NCBI RefSeq assembly: GCF_000011385.1
Contig: NC_005125.1
Coordinates: 1,426,001 to 1,490,000, forward strand
Source of the DNA: Gloeobacter violaceus PCC 7421
GTDB taxonomy: Bacteria > Cyanobacteriota > Cyanobacteriia > Gloeobacterales > Gloeobacteraceae
Length of the DNA stretch: 64,000 nucleotides
Reading direction: 5' to 3'
Position numbers and translations under genes: made by a program. Below the pieces are notes generated by a model. It made no database searches. It worked only from the letters and a program-made list of their open reading frames with translations, and was not told the DNA's origin. Positions 44,482 to 52,297 of the stretch are shown piece by piece (position 1 is the stretch's first letter; each line of letters starts with the position of its first letter).

Positions 44482-44927
44482 TGTTCTCGGATCTGCGCGA
44501 TCTCTATCAAGAAGTGATCCTCGACCACTACAAGCGTCCGCGCAATTTCGGATTGCTGGAGGCGGCCAACCGCGAGGCGGAAGGCCACAATCCGCTCTGC
44601 GGCGACCAGGTGACCATTTATCTGCAGGTCGAAGACGGCATCGTCAAAGACATCCGCTTTCAGGGAGCCGGCTGCGCCATTTCGACCGCCTCCGCCTCGT
44701 TGATGACCGACGCGCTCAAGGGCAAGTCCGTGCAGGAAGTCGACACCCTGTTCGAGCGCTTCCACCGGCTGGTGACCGACAGCAGTGCCGAGGCCGGCCC
44801 GGAGTTGGGAAAACTCGCGATCCTAGCGGGGGTGCGCGAGTACCCCGTGCGCGTCAAGTGCGCCACCCTTGCCTGGCATACCCTACAGGCCGCCCTGCGC
44901 GGAAGCGGCGCGGTGACGACGGAGTAA
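44481..44927 (+). CDS. sufU: SufU-type zinc-dependent sulfur acceptor (IscU-like)
   Basis: A 148-residue IscU-fold protein. Motifs are NPLCGDQVTIYLQ (Cys), GAGCAISTASASLMTDALKG (Cys) and RVKCATLAWHTLQ (Cys), with the extra insertion of about 20 residues (DTLFERFHRLVTD) that distinguishes SufU from IscU. SufU of Gram-positive bacteria binds zinc and accepts persulfide sulfur from SufS, and the same role is likely here. Many cyanobacteria carry NifU-like proteins for scaffold roles and do not keep a SufU in the suf cluster. The gene overlaps sufS by 1 bp. Confidence 0.92.
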   Translation: MFSDLRDLYQEVILDHYKRPRNFGLLEAANREAEGHNPLCGDQVTIYLQVEDGIVKDIRFQGAGCAISTASASLMTDALKGKSVQEVDTLFERFHRLVTDSSAEAGPELGKLAILAGVREYPVRVKCATLAWHTLQAALRGSGAVTTE

Positions 44928-44932
44928 CCACC

Positions 44933-45244
44933 ATGAACAAAGACAGTGAACTGCAATCGCAGGTGGTCGAAGCCCTCAAGGGGGTCTACGACCCGGAAAT
45001 TCCGATCAACATCTACGACCTGGGCCTGGTCTACGACGTGAGCGTGGCCGCGGGCCACGTCGCGGTCCAGATGACCCTCACCGCTCCGAGTTGCCCGGTG
45101 GCGGGCTCGCTGCCCGGCGAAGTCGAAATGAAAATCCGCGAACTGCCGGGGGTGGTCTCTGCCCAGGTCGAACTGGTCTGGGAACCGGCCTGGACCATCG
45201 AACGCATGCCCGAGGAAGCCAAACTCCAACTAGGCCTTTTTTAA
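44933..45244 (+). CDS. sufT: SufT/MIP18-family Fe-S maturation factor (DUF59)
   Basis: A 103-residue DUF59 protein. The characteristic parts are LKGVYDPEIPINIYDLGLVYD and LTAPSCPVAGSLPGEVEMKI, with the conserved Cys of APSCP. SufT proteins help load clusters on target enzymes in bacteria. The start at ATG 44933 follows the sufU stop by 5 bp, and a longer reading back to 44435 only overlaps sufS and sufU. This is the last gene of the operon, with a terminator 30 bp further. Confidence 0.93.
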   Translation: MNKDSELQSQVVEALKGVYDPEIPINIYDLGLVYDVSVAAGHVAVQMTLTAPSCPVAGSLPGEVEMKIRELPGVVSAQVELVWEPAWTIERMPEEAKLQLGLF

Positions 45245-45274
45245 CCCGGCCCGGCCATACGGCCAGTAAGACCG

Positions 45275-45308
45275 AACCCCCGGCTGGACGCTCGTCCAGC
45301 CGGGGGTT
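45275..45308 (+). terminator. Hairpin at the end of the SUF operon
   Basis: A perfect 15-bp inverted repeat (AACCCCCGGCTGGAC and its complement) with a GCTC loop begins 31 bp after the sufT stop. It is extremely stable but has no long T-run behind it, so termination may need Rho or may act as an RNA 3' stabiliser. Confidence 0.75.
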
Positions 45309-45660
45309 GGGTGTATTGCAGCAGAGATACAGGACTGACGTTGTAGCGGTATGGAAGGGGGGTATTCATCTGCGCAATGTGGTCCGGAAAGAGCGCCACT
45401 GCGAGCGCTATCGGGGATCCCCTGGCAGTGCCCTGAGCCAGGGCACTGCACTGATTCAACACACCCAAGCTGACTCTAGCCACGGTCAGCACCTGCGTCC
45501 TCAAGAGCGGGCCGGAGCGATAAGTCTGTTGTAAGGTTAACCAGCCAACGTCAGTAGAACGTCAAAACAGCGTGAAAGTCGCGTGAAACTACCGACCATT
45601 TGTCAGCGGGTTGACGTATCGTTGGAGCGACTATCCTCACTACACTACGAGCGGAAAATC
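45309..45660. other. Intergenic stretch upstream of the SARP regulator
   Basis: About 350 bp without a recognised gene. A 10-bp-arm hairpin (GCAGTGCCCT, loop GAGCC, AGGGCACTGC) lies at 45425-45449. The frame of the next gene is open back to GTG 45583. No further RNA gene or terminator is evident. Confidence 0.4.
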
Positions 45661-48606
45661 TTGACACGGCTGGCGATCTCACTGCTCGGTCCGTTTGAAG
45701 CGACGCTGGATGGGCGGCTGTTGCCGCATTTTGCCTACGAGAAAGTGCGTCTTTTATTGGCATATCTGGTCGTCGAGGCGCGCTACGTCCACCACCGCGA
45801 CACCCTCGCGGCATTGCTCTGGCCGGATCAATCAAGTGCCGTCGCCCGCGGTAATCTGCGCAAGGCCCTGCTGTCGCTGCGCCAGGTGTTGGGGGATCAT
45901 CTGGCCCAGGTGCCGTTTTTGATCGCTACCCGCAACACCATCCAGTTCAACCGGGCCGGTGATTTCACCCTGGATATTACGGCGTTTATCGCACAGCTCG
46001 ACGCTTATGCTCAACGACAGCCCAACGACGACTCTGCGGTCACCGGTCGTGTGTTGCTTTTGGAGCAGGCCGTCGCCCTCTACCGCGGTCCTTTTCTGGG
46101 CGAGGCGAATCTGCCGGGCTGTGAAGCGTTCGAAGACTGGGCCGTTCCGATTCGGGAACAGTTGCACTTGCAGGCGTTGGCGGCCTGCGCGGCGATCACC
46201 GCCTACTACGAACAACAGCGCTGCTGGGAACAGGTGCAGCGTTACGCCTGGCGGCAACTCACCCTCGAACCGTGGAACGAAAATGCCCACTGCGCATTGA
46301 TGCGGGCCCTGGCCTATAGCGGGCAGCGTGGAGCAGCACTGCAACAATATGAGCGCTGCCGCAAGGTACTCGCCGAGGCGCTCGGCGTCTTGGAGGCGGA
46401 GCCTGCCACGACGGCGCTGTACGAACAGATCCGCAGCGGCGCCCTGGGGCCGCCGGAGCCTGCAGCCCTGGCTTCGAGCGCCCCAGGGCGCCGAGCAGTT
46501 CCGGGGCCGGGGAACTTGCCGGCACCGCTCACGGGACTGGTGGGGCGGCAGCAGGAGATCTTGGCGGCGGGGGAACTGTTGACGCGCGAAGAGGTGCGGC
46601 TGGTGTGCTTCACCGGCGTGGGCGGTACCGGTAAGACGCGACTGGCGTTGGCGGTAGCCCAGGCGCGTCGGCAGAACTTTGCAGAGGGCGTCTGGTTCGT
46701 AGGACTCGCGGCCCTGGACGATGCGGCACTGCTGCCGGTGGCAATCGCCCACGCTCTGGCGGTGCAGGAGTCCGGCGCGGGGACGCTCCTGCAGCGCCTG
46801 GTCGCTTTTTTGCGGGAGCGGCAGGCGCTGTTGGTGTTGGATAACTTTGAGCACATCACCCAGGCCGCTGGGATCGTCGCCGAGCTGCTTTCCGCTTGTC
46901 CGCTGCTCAAAATATTGATCACCAGCCGCACGCGATTGCGCCTGTACGGCGAGTGGGAGTTTGGCGTGCCCCCCCTCGCCTTGCCGACTTCTGAAGGGCC
47001 GCTCACTTACGAGCGAATCTGCGCGTCGGAGGCGGTACAACTTTTTGCCGCCCGCGCCGAGGCTGCTCGGCGCGACTTTGTGCTGACCCCGGCGGTGGCT
47101 CCGGCGGTGGCGGCCATCTGCACCCACCTCGACGGGCTACCCCTGGCCATCGAGTTGGCCGCAGCCCGCAATGCACGGCTTGACCCGCCGGCCCTGCTGG
47201 AGCAACTCGACAAACGCCTGCCGTTCCTGGTCGATGGTCCCGCCAATGTCCCCAACCGCCACCGGACCTTGCGCCAGGCGATCGCTTGGAGCTACAACCT
47301 GTTGCCGTGCAATGAGCGGCAATTGTTCCGGCGATTGGGGGTCTTTGCGGGCGGCTGGTCGGTGGAATCCGCGCTGGCCGTCTGCAGCGATCCGGACGAC
47401 AGCGGGCGCGACCCGGCGGCAGAACTGCTCTCGCTTGCCAATCACCACCTGCTCAAGCAGGAGCCCGTCGCTGAAGCAGAAAGGCGCTTTGCCATGCTTG
47501 CGACCCTCCGCGAATACGCTCTGGCGGAGCTGGAGGCCGCAGACGAGCTAGAAGCGGTGCAACAACGGCACGGCGAGTATTTTCTGCAGTGGGCGACAGC
47601 TTCCGAGGCGCACCTGCGGGGCGCGCAGCAGGGGAGCTGGTACCGCCGGTTCGCAGTCGAGCACGAAAATTTGCGGGCCGCTTTGCACTGGACCTTTGCC
47701 CACGGGCGGGCGGAGGCAGCGGCCCGCCTGGCAACGGCGCTGTGCCGGTTCTGGTGGTTCTGCGGCCATTTGAGCGAGGGTCGGCGCTGGCACGAGGCGA
47801 TCCTCGCCCGGCGAGAACATTTGTCCGGACCGATACTGGCCCGGTTGCTGGCTGGCGTCGGTATGCTGGCGCTGCGCCAGGGCGATGCGGCGCAGGCCGC
47901 AGTCTGGTACGGCCAAAGCGAACGGTTGTGTCTCGAACTGCGGGACACCGCCGGTCTGGCCGTGGCGGCGGCGGGCCTCGGGATGGCGGCCTACTACGGG
48001 CGGGAACACGCCGCGGCCCAGGAGCATTTCGAACAGAGCCTGATTCGCGAGCAGGAGTACGGCTTACCCCTGGCCGAGGTGGCGCTGGCCCGTTTTTTGC
48101 GCGCGGCCGTGCAGTTTCATACCGGCAACCCGGCCCGGGCGCACAACTTACTGTTGGAGGCTCTGGAGCATAGCCGCACCCTGGGCGAACCGTTCGTCAC
48201 GGCACTCTGTCTGGCGGGCCTGGGGCAGATCGCTCTTGCGACGGGTGAGTACTCGCGTGCAGAGCAGCAGTATAGCGAGGCTCTCGCCCTGCTCGAAGAT
48301 CTCGATGCGCGCGAAAGTTCAGTCAGTTGGGTGCTGGGCGGTCTGGCCGCTCTGGCCGCCGTCCATGGCCGGTCGATGCGTTCTGTGCGGCTCTATGCCG
48401 CAGCTGAAGCCCTGAGCGAGGCGTACGGATCGCCCTTGGGTCCGGAGGTACAGCACTTCCACGAGCCGTTTCTGGCTTCCGCCCGCACCCGGTTGGGCGA
48501 GGCGGCGTTCGCCTCGACCTGGCTTGTGGGGCGCGCGCTCACCCGCGAAGCCGCCTTTGCCCTGGCCCGACAGCACGCCGCCGGTGCAGAGGCCCAAGAA
48601 AACTGA
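45661..48606 (+). CDS. SARP/AfsR-like regulator: BTAD, NB-ARC ATPase and TPR
   Basis: A 981-residue transcriptional regulator. It begins with an OmpR-type winged helix (LLGPFEATLDGRLLPHFAYE) and a bacterial transcriptional activator domain (BTAD) reaching about residue 250. An NB-ARC ATPase comes next, with the P-loop GVGGTGKTRLALAV (about residue 320), ALLVLDNFEHI as Walker B and CTHLDGLPLAIELAAARN. A helical, TPR-like C-terminus ends it. Members of this group are multidomain switches that respond to a ligand by oligomerising, best known in actinobacteria. TTG 45661 is preferred because it gives the usual opening; GTG 45583 adds 26 residues. Neighbouring targets are unknown. Confidence 0.88.
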   Translation: MTRLAISLLGPFEATLDGRLLPHFAYEKVRLLLAYLVVEARYVHHRDTLAALLWPDQSSAVARGNLRKALLSLRQVLGDHLAQVPFLIATRNTIQFNRAGDFTLDITAFIAQLDAYAQRQPNDDSAVTGRVLLLEQAVALYRGPFLGEANLPGCEAFEDWAVPIREQLHLQALAACAAITAYYEQQRCWEQVQRYAWRQLTLEPWNENAHCALMRALAYSGQRGAALQQYERCRKVLAEALGVLEAEPATTALYEQIRSGALGPPEPAALASSAPGRRAVPGPGNLPAPLTGLVGRQQEILAAGELLTREEVRLVCFTGVGGTGKTRLALAVAQARRQNFAEGVWFVGLAALDDAALLPVAIAHALAVQESGAGTLLQRLVAFLRERQALLVLDNFEHITQAAGIVAELLSACPLLKILITSRTRLRLYGEWEFGVPPLALPTSEGPLTYERICASEAVQLFAARAEAARRDFVLTPAVAPAVAAICTHLDGLPLAIELAAARNARLDPPALLEQLDKRLPFLVDGPANVPNRHRTLRQAIAWSYNLLPCNERQLFRRLGVFAGGWSVESALAVCSDPDDSGRDPAAELLSLANHHLLKQEPVAEAERRFAMLATLREYALAELEAADELEAVQQRHGEYFLQWATASEAHLRGAQQGSWYRRFAVEHENLRAALHWTFAHGRAEAAARLATALCRFWWFCGHLSEGRRWHEAILARREHLSGPILARLLAGVGMLALRQGDAAQAAVWYGQSERLCLELRDTAGLAVAAAGLGMAAYYGREHAAAQEHFEQSLIREQEYGLPLAEVALARFLRAAVQFHTGNPARAHNLLLEALEHSRTLGEPFVTALCLAGLGQIALATGEYSRAEQQYSEALALLEDLDARESSVSWVLGGLAALAAVHGRSMRSVRLYAAAEALSEAYGSPLGPEVQHFHEPFLASARTRLGEAAFASTWLVGRALTREAAFALARQHAAGAEAQEN

Positions 48607-48776
48607 ACTCCATGCCCTGACCTCTTGTATGGCCGATGTAGTCATCGGCATTGGCAGGCAAAACTACACACCAAAAGTGGTCAAGAATGTACTACTGGCA
48701 TTATTGGTGCTCAGCTGGTGACAGCTGGTGTTGTTGTTGCTATCCTTGAAACATGGGATGCGAGAGGGAGCAATCG
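48607..48776. other. AT-rich intergenic start of an acquired-looking patch
   Basis: No coding frame or RNA gene is seen. It marks the onset of the composition change that continues to about 50090, and it ends in a GAGGGAG ribosome-binding site for the RHH gene. Confidence 0.4.
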
Positions 48777-48974
48777 ATGGACGAAACAGCAACGCCCAAA
48801 AACACCCGCATCATTGTCTACCTAAGACCGCCGGAAGCCGAGCTACTAAAGGAGCTTCAGAAAAAGACGAAAGTCTCTCAGAGCAATCTGATGCGCATAG
48901 CATTACTGCTGTTTGCCAAACAATTTGCTGAGCAGGGTTCTGCCTTAGTCGAGAGCCTTGAACTAGACCCATAA
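48777..48974 (+). CDS. Ribbon-helix-helix (CopG-like) DNA-binding protein
   Basis: A 65-residue protein starting at ATG 48777 (MDETATPKN) with GAGGGAG in front. The strand RIIVYLRP is followed by two helices (EAELLKELQKKTKVSQSNLMRIALLLFAKQFA), the layout of a ribbon-helix-helix dimeric repressor. Such proteins often control plasmid copy number, toxin-antitoxin loci or mobile DNA. No toxin gene is next to it. It lies in an AT-rich stretch. Confidence 0.7.
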   Translation: MDETATPKNTRIIVYLRPPEAELLKELQKKTKVSQSNLMRIALLLFAKQFAEQGSALVESLELDP

Positions 48975-49057
48975 AGCCCGGGCATAGTTACCCAGACATC
49001 TCATGTAAATGCTTGGGGAAGAGTTTTATATTCAAAAGAACCAACAGGAGACTCATA

Positions 49058-49198
49058 ATGAATGTCCATGCTCCTAGGGGCGGAATTCACTTACCTGCAA
49101 CGGTTCCGCTCACCTTTCAGATGACCGGTATTGATTTGAATGAATACTCACACAAGGCAGCTTTTCGCTTTACGGATGTATGCAAGCCAGTTGTATGA
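49058..49198 (+). CDS. Small protein, 46 residues, unknown
   Basis: The frame MNVHAPRGGIHLPATVPLTF ... EYSHKAAFRF starts at ATG 49058, preceded by AACAGGAG at good spacing. The same AACAGGAG precedes the 219-residue gene at 49350, which supports real translation of both. I recognise no family. Another frame continues after it to about 49310 with protein-like composition (QLYDLPTEGEDCTS), so a frameshifted longer gene is possible. Confidence 0.45.
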   Translation: MNVHAPRGGIHLPATVPLTFQMTGIDLNEYSHKAAFRFTDVCKPVV

Positions 49199-49349
49199 TC
49201 TTCCAACAGAAGGGGAAGATTGTACATCAATGGGGATGGTCTTCAATACATTGCTGCGCACAATAAAGAGAGCGTTGATATCCTTTGCTCCGACGAGCAG
49301 ATCATGAGTTGAGTACAAACAGTTCATCAACAATAACAGGAGTCAAGCA
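49199..49349. other. Spacer with overlapping short frames
   Basis: Two plus-strand frames look protein-like here (LYDLPTEGEDCTSMGMV and YINGDGLQYIAAHNKESVD) but neither has a clear start site. I do not call a gene. Confidence 0.3.
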
Positions 49350-50009
49350 ATGTTTATAATCGTCAACCTGCCGAATGAAAGATTTCTGATCTACAGGGCT
49401 CTTTCAGTGAGTCTGCGCGCATTCAAGACTATTGACGACATCGAAAAATACTGCAAGGGTTTTGCTGGTAACAGGCTGGATGTAGTGGGTTACTTGCTGG
49501 AGTTTACCCTTATCGGCTTTGTCGAACAAAGCCCCGAATTTGCCTACCGTCTGAAACTTGACTCAGACAGTCTGAAACTGCTCGATGTTTTAGAGGAATC
49601 CTTATATCTGAATCCGGATACTGGAGCCGAGGAGGTAGATAATGACATTGCAAAAATTCTGGAAAAGAATGGCATAGAGAACATTCCCAAAAACAGAGCA
49701 GAGTTTATCAGAGAGCATCTTCTCGATGGCTCTTTCAATGATTCTCTAGAGGTGGAGGAGGCTGCAAAACCTAGTAAGCTCGCTGAGTGTGAAACTTCTG
49801 AAGAGCGAGAAACGTTCATTGAGCGTGTGGAGCTAGCCGAAAAAAGCTCAGGAGTTTATGAGGCTGGATACAGAGCGCTCTCTGGGCTTCAAACGTTGTA
49901 TGGAGCGGCAATTAAGAAAGGGGACCACCCCCTGGCTCTAGCTACGCACAAATCTATCTTCGACTTGGAGCATGAACTTCTGAGTAGGGGACTTTACTCG
50001 CACAGCTGA
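49350..50009 (+). CDS. Hypothetical protein, 219 residues, AT-rich gene
   Basis: The protein starts MFIIVNLPNERFLIYRAL with AACAGGAG 10 bases upstream. It is rich in Glu, Lys and Leu, largely helical, with no signal peptide or membrane helix. I recognise no domain. Codon use and base composition differ strongly from the GC-rich neighbours, which fits horizontal acquisition together with the RHH gene 400 bp upstream. It converges on cobM. Confidence 0.65.
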   Translation: MFIIVNLPNERFLIYRALSVSLRAFKTIDDIEKYCKGFAGNRLDVVGYLLEFTLIGFVEQSPEFAYRLKLDSDSLKLLDVLEESLYLNPDTGAEEVDNDIAKILEKNGIENIPKNRAEFIREHLLDGSFNDSLEVEEAAKPSKLAECETSEERETFIERVELAEKSSGVYEAGYRALSGLQTLYGAAIKKGDHPLALATHKSIFDLEHELLSRGLYSHS

Positions 50010-50106
50010 CAATGGCAGCAGTAGGATAATCGGCCTCACGAGAGAATTGCTCAAAGGCGTGCTGAACCTGTCATATCGGCTCCGTTAGTGTGGCCATGTT
50101 TGGGTA

Positions 50107-50124
50107 AGGTGTCAGGAGACACCT
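50107..50124. terminator. Short hairpin between convergent genes
   Basis: AGGTGTC, an AGGA loop and GACACCT form a seven-base-pair stem just past the cobM stop. It is too short and lacks a clear T-run in either direction, so it is only a weak terminator candidate. Confidence 0.35.
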
Positions 50125-50885
50125 CATTTCGCCCGAAACAGATGGTTGTGCTCAGGGTGGTACAGCCGGGAGCGGGACGGGGCGGCTTCCAGGGCAGGGC
50201 TGATCACGTACAGGGTCGTGCGGGTGAGCTTCTCCTCGCGCGTCGTGCGGGCAAGTTCACCCAGGCGGGTGCGCACGATGCGCTCGTCGGGCCAACCCAG
50301 GCGGTAGCAGACGGCCACCGGTGTTTCGGGTGGATAGTGGGCCAGCAGACGCTCCTCACACTCGGTGGCGTGGTGGGCGCTCAGATACAGGCACAGCGAG
50401 GCGCGGTGGGCCGCCAGGCCCGCCAGTTCTTCGGCGGCGGGAATGCCGGTACGGCCGCTCGCCCGCGTCAGGATAATCGTCTGCACCAGCCCCGGCACGG
50501 TCAGTTCGACTTTGAGAGTGGCGGCAGCGGCCTGAAAGGCACTGATCCCCGGCACGATTTCAAATTCGATCTCTGCTTCGACCAGGGCCACCATCTGCTC
50601 GTGCACCGCCCCGTAGAGGCACGGATCGCCCGAGTGCAGCCGCACCACCCGCCGACCGGTCTGCACCCGCGCGAGCAGATCCGGCAAAATCGCTTCGAGG
50701 GTGAGCGAGCGGGTGTCGATGCGTTCGGCCTCGGGCCGGCACCAATCGAGCAATCCCTCCGGCACCAGCGATCCGGCGTAGAAGACGGTGTCCGCGAGGG
50801 CGAGCAACCGCTGGCCGCGCACAGTAATGAGATCCGGATCGCCCGGACCGGCACCAATAATTTGAACAGGATGCAAAGTCGTCAT
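50124..50885 (-). CDS. cobM: Precorrin-4 C11-methyltransferase CobM
   Basis: CobM uses S-adenosylmethionine to methylate C11 of precorrin-4 (or CbiF cobalt-precorrin-4) in the corrin ring pathway to cobalamin. The 253-residue protein has the SUMT-family opening IIGAGPGDPDLITVRGQRLL, FYAGSLVPEGLLDW, VVRLHSGDPCLYGAVHEQ and VPGISAFQAAAATL. It is the last gene of the leftward operon rluE-uma2-cobM and overlaps uma2 by 4 bp. No other cobalamin gene is in the window. Confidence 0.95.
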   Translation of the reverse strand: MTTLHPVQIIGAGPGDPDLITVRGQRLLALADTVFYAGSLVPEGLLDWCRPEAERIDTRSLTLEAILPDLLARVQTGRRVVRLHSGDPCLYGAVHEQMVALVEAEIEFEIVPGISAFQAAAATLKVELTVPGLVQTIILTRASGRTGIPAAEELAGLAAHRASLCLYLSAHHATECEERLLAHYPPETPVAVCYRLGWPDERIVRTRLGELARTTREEKLTRTTLYVISPALEAAPSRSRLYHPEHNHLFRAK

Positions 50886-51523
50886 GTAGGTTGCTGTCCT
50901 TCGATTTGCCGCTTTACCCAGGCCCGGAAATTGGCGATGGCCACTTCCTCCTCGGCCGCGCCGAGCACCGCCTGCAGATCGGCTGAGGTGACGAAAGGAA
51001 ACAGGCCGCTGCGCACACTCGACTGATAACTCCCTTGCTGAAACCGGTGGATCTGCAGCCGACCTGCACGGTACAGCCAGACTTCGGGAACGCCCAGGGC
51101 AGCGTAGATGGCAAGCTTGTTGAGCGAAGAACTAGTCACATCGATCTCGATCACCAGATCCGGCGGTGGATCGACACCCAGGTTGATGGGTCTGCGGCGG
51201 ACCAATGGAGCGTTGTAGATGTAATAAGACTTGTCGGGCTCGACGCCCGCTGCAAGGTCCGCCCGGCGAAAGGTGGTCGAGCCGACACTACGCACGGGCA
51301 GTTGCAACGCTTCAATCAGCACGTAGGCGCACCGCCCCAGCATTTCGGTCTGCGTTTCGTGTTCGTCTGAAGGTGTCACGACTTCAAGATCCCCGCGCCA
51401 ATACTTTAAACGGACGCCGCGCGTCTCGGGCAGTTCGGCCAACAGCCGCTCAAAAGTCTCCCAACTAACGTTCCTGAGCAGGCTGCAGGAGGAGAAATCT
51501 TGTGCCAGGCTCTGCATTGTCAA
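50882..51523 (-). CDS. Uma2-family (DUF820) endonuclease-like protein
   Basis: A 213-residue member with VEPDKSYYIYN, PDLVIEIDVTSSSLNKLAIY and ALGVPEVWLYRAGRLQIH. All expected core residues are visible. It lies between rluE and cobM and overlaps each by 4 bp, an unusual placement inside a housekeeping operon. A role in that operon cannot be inferred. Confidence 0.88.
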   Translation of the reverse strand: MTMQSLAQDFSSCSLLRNVSWETFERLLAELPETRGVRLKYWRGDLEVVTPSDEHETQTEMLGRCAYVLIEALQLPVRSVGSTTFRRADLAAGVEPDKSYYIYNAPLVRRRPINLGVDPPPDLVIEIDVTSSSLNKLAIYAALGVPEVWLYRAGRLQIHRFQQGSYQSSVRSGLFPFVTSADLQAVLGAAEEEVAIANFRAWVKRQIEGQQPT

Positions 51524-52110
51524 AATCTCCCGATGTGGGACCGGCTAGGCTTCGATGTTATCAACCGTAACTCCCGTTCGCTCAGCTCCCGCCACCGGCC
51601 GGGGGCGAGATCGCCCAGGCTGAGCGCACCGATCGCCACCCTAACCAGCCTGAGGGTCGCATAGCCCACCGCCGCCGTCATCCGCCGCACCTGGCGGTTG
51701 CGGCCCTCGGTGAGGGTGAGCGCTATCCAACTGGTGGGAATGCTCTTGCGCACCCGGATGGGCACCGGGCGCTCCGGCAGGTCCGGCTCGGCAATCGCCA
51801 CAGCTGTCGCCGGGCGGGTGCGTATCCCCTGGATCTCGACTCCCGCCGCGAGGCGCCCCAGCGCTTCGCCGTCCGGTGTGCCTTCCACCTGCACCCAGTA
51901 GGTGCGCGGGTGGGCGAAGCGCGGATCGGTCAGCCGATGGGCCAGGGCGCCGTCGTCGGTCAACAGCAGCAGCCCTTCGCTGTCGCGGTCGAGCCGCCCC
52001 ACCGGGTAAACGCCGGGAATATCTATATAATCTTTGAGCGTATGCCGTCCTTCTCCACCGCTAAATTGGGTGAGCACGTCGTAGGGCTTATTGAAAAGCA
52101 GATAGCGCAG
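51520..52110 (-). CDS. rluE: 23S rRNA pseudouridine synthase RluE, probable CTG start
   Basis: RluE makes pseudouridine 2457 in 23S rRNA. Family motifs are GVYPVGRLDRDSEGLLLLT (catalytic Asp), RKSIPTSWIALTLTEGRNRQ and VRRMTAAVGYATLRLVRVAIG. The conserved N-terminus of this family, RYLLFNKPYDVLTQF, is encoded but lies upstream of the first ordinary start codon: GTG 52077 would cut off FNKPYD. A CTG at 52110-52108 stands immediately before RYLLFNK and seven bases after AGGAGG, so I take it as the start. If translation starts at GTG 52077 instead, the gene is 33 bp shorter. It overlaps uma2 by 4 bp. Confidence 0.75.
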   Translation of the reverse strand: MRYLLFNKPYDVLTQFSGGEGRHTLKDYIDIPGVYPVGRLDRDSEGLLLLTDDGALAHRLTDPRFAHPRTYWVQVEGTPDGEALGRLAAGVEIQGIRTRPATAVAIAEPDLPERPVPIRVRKSIPTSWIALTLTEGRNRQVRRMTAAVGYATLRLVRVAIGALSLGDLAPGRWRELSERELRLITSKPSRSHIGRF

Positions 52111-52297
52111 CGGAACCCCTCCTGTACAAGTGTTTTGACCTGCAAACCATTATCAATTCACCAAAACGTTACGGCCATTACAACGGCCTGCCAATCGGCT
52201 GCTACGCTATTGCCCATCTGCGGACAGCGTATACCCTGTTCTCCTGCAAATTGGGGAGTAAAGGGGCGCTTCGCTCAATCGAAGGAGTGGACGGTTC

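Noticed and set aside
44435-44932. Extended N-terminus of the sufT frame
   Set aside because: It overlaps sufS and sufU in another frame and is Arg/Gly-rich shadow sequence.
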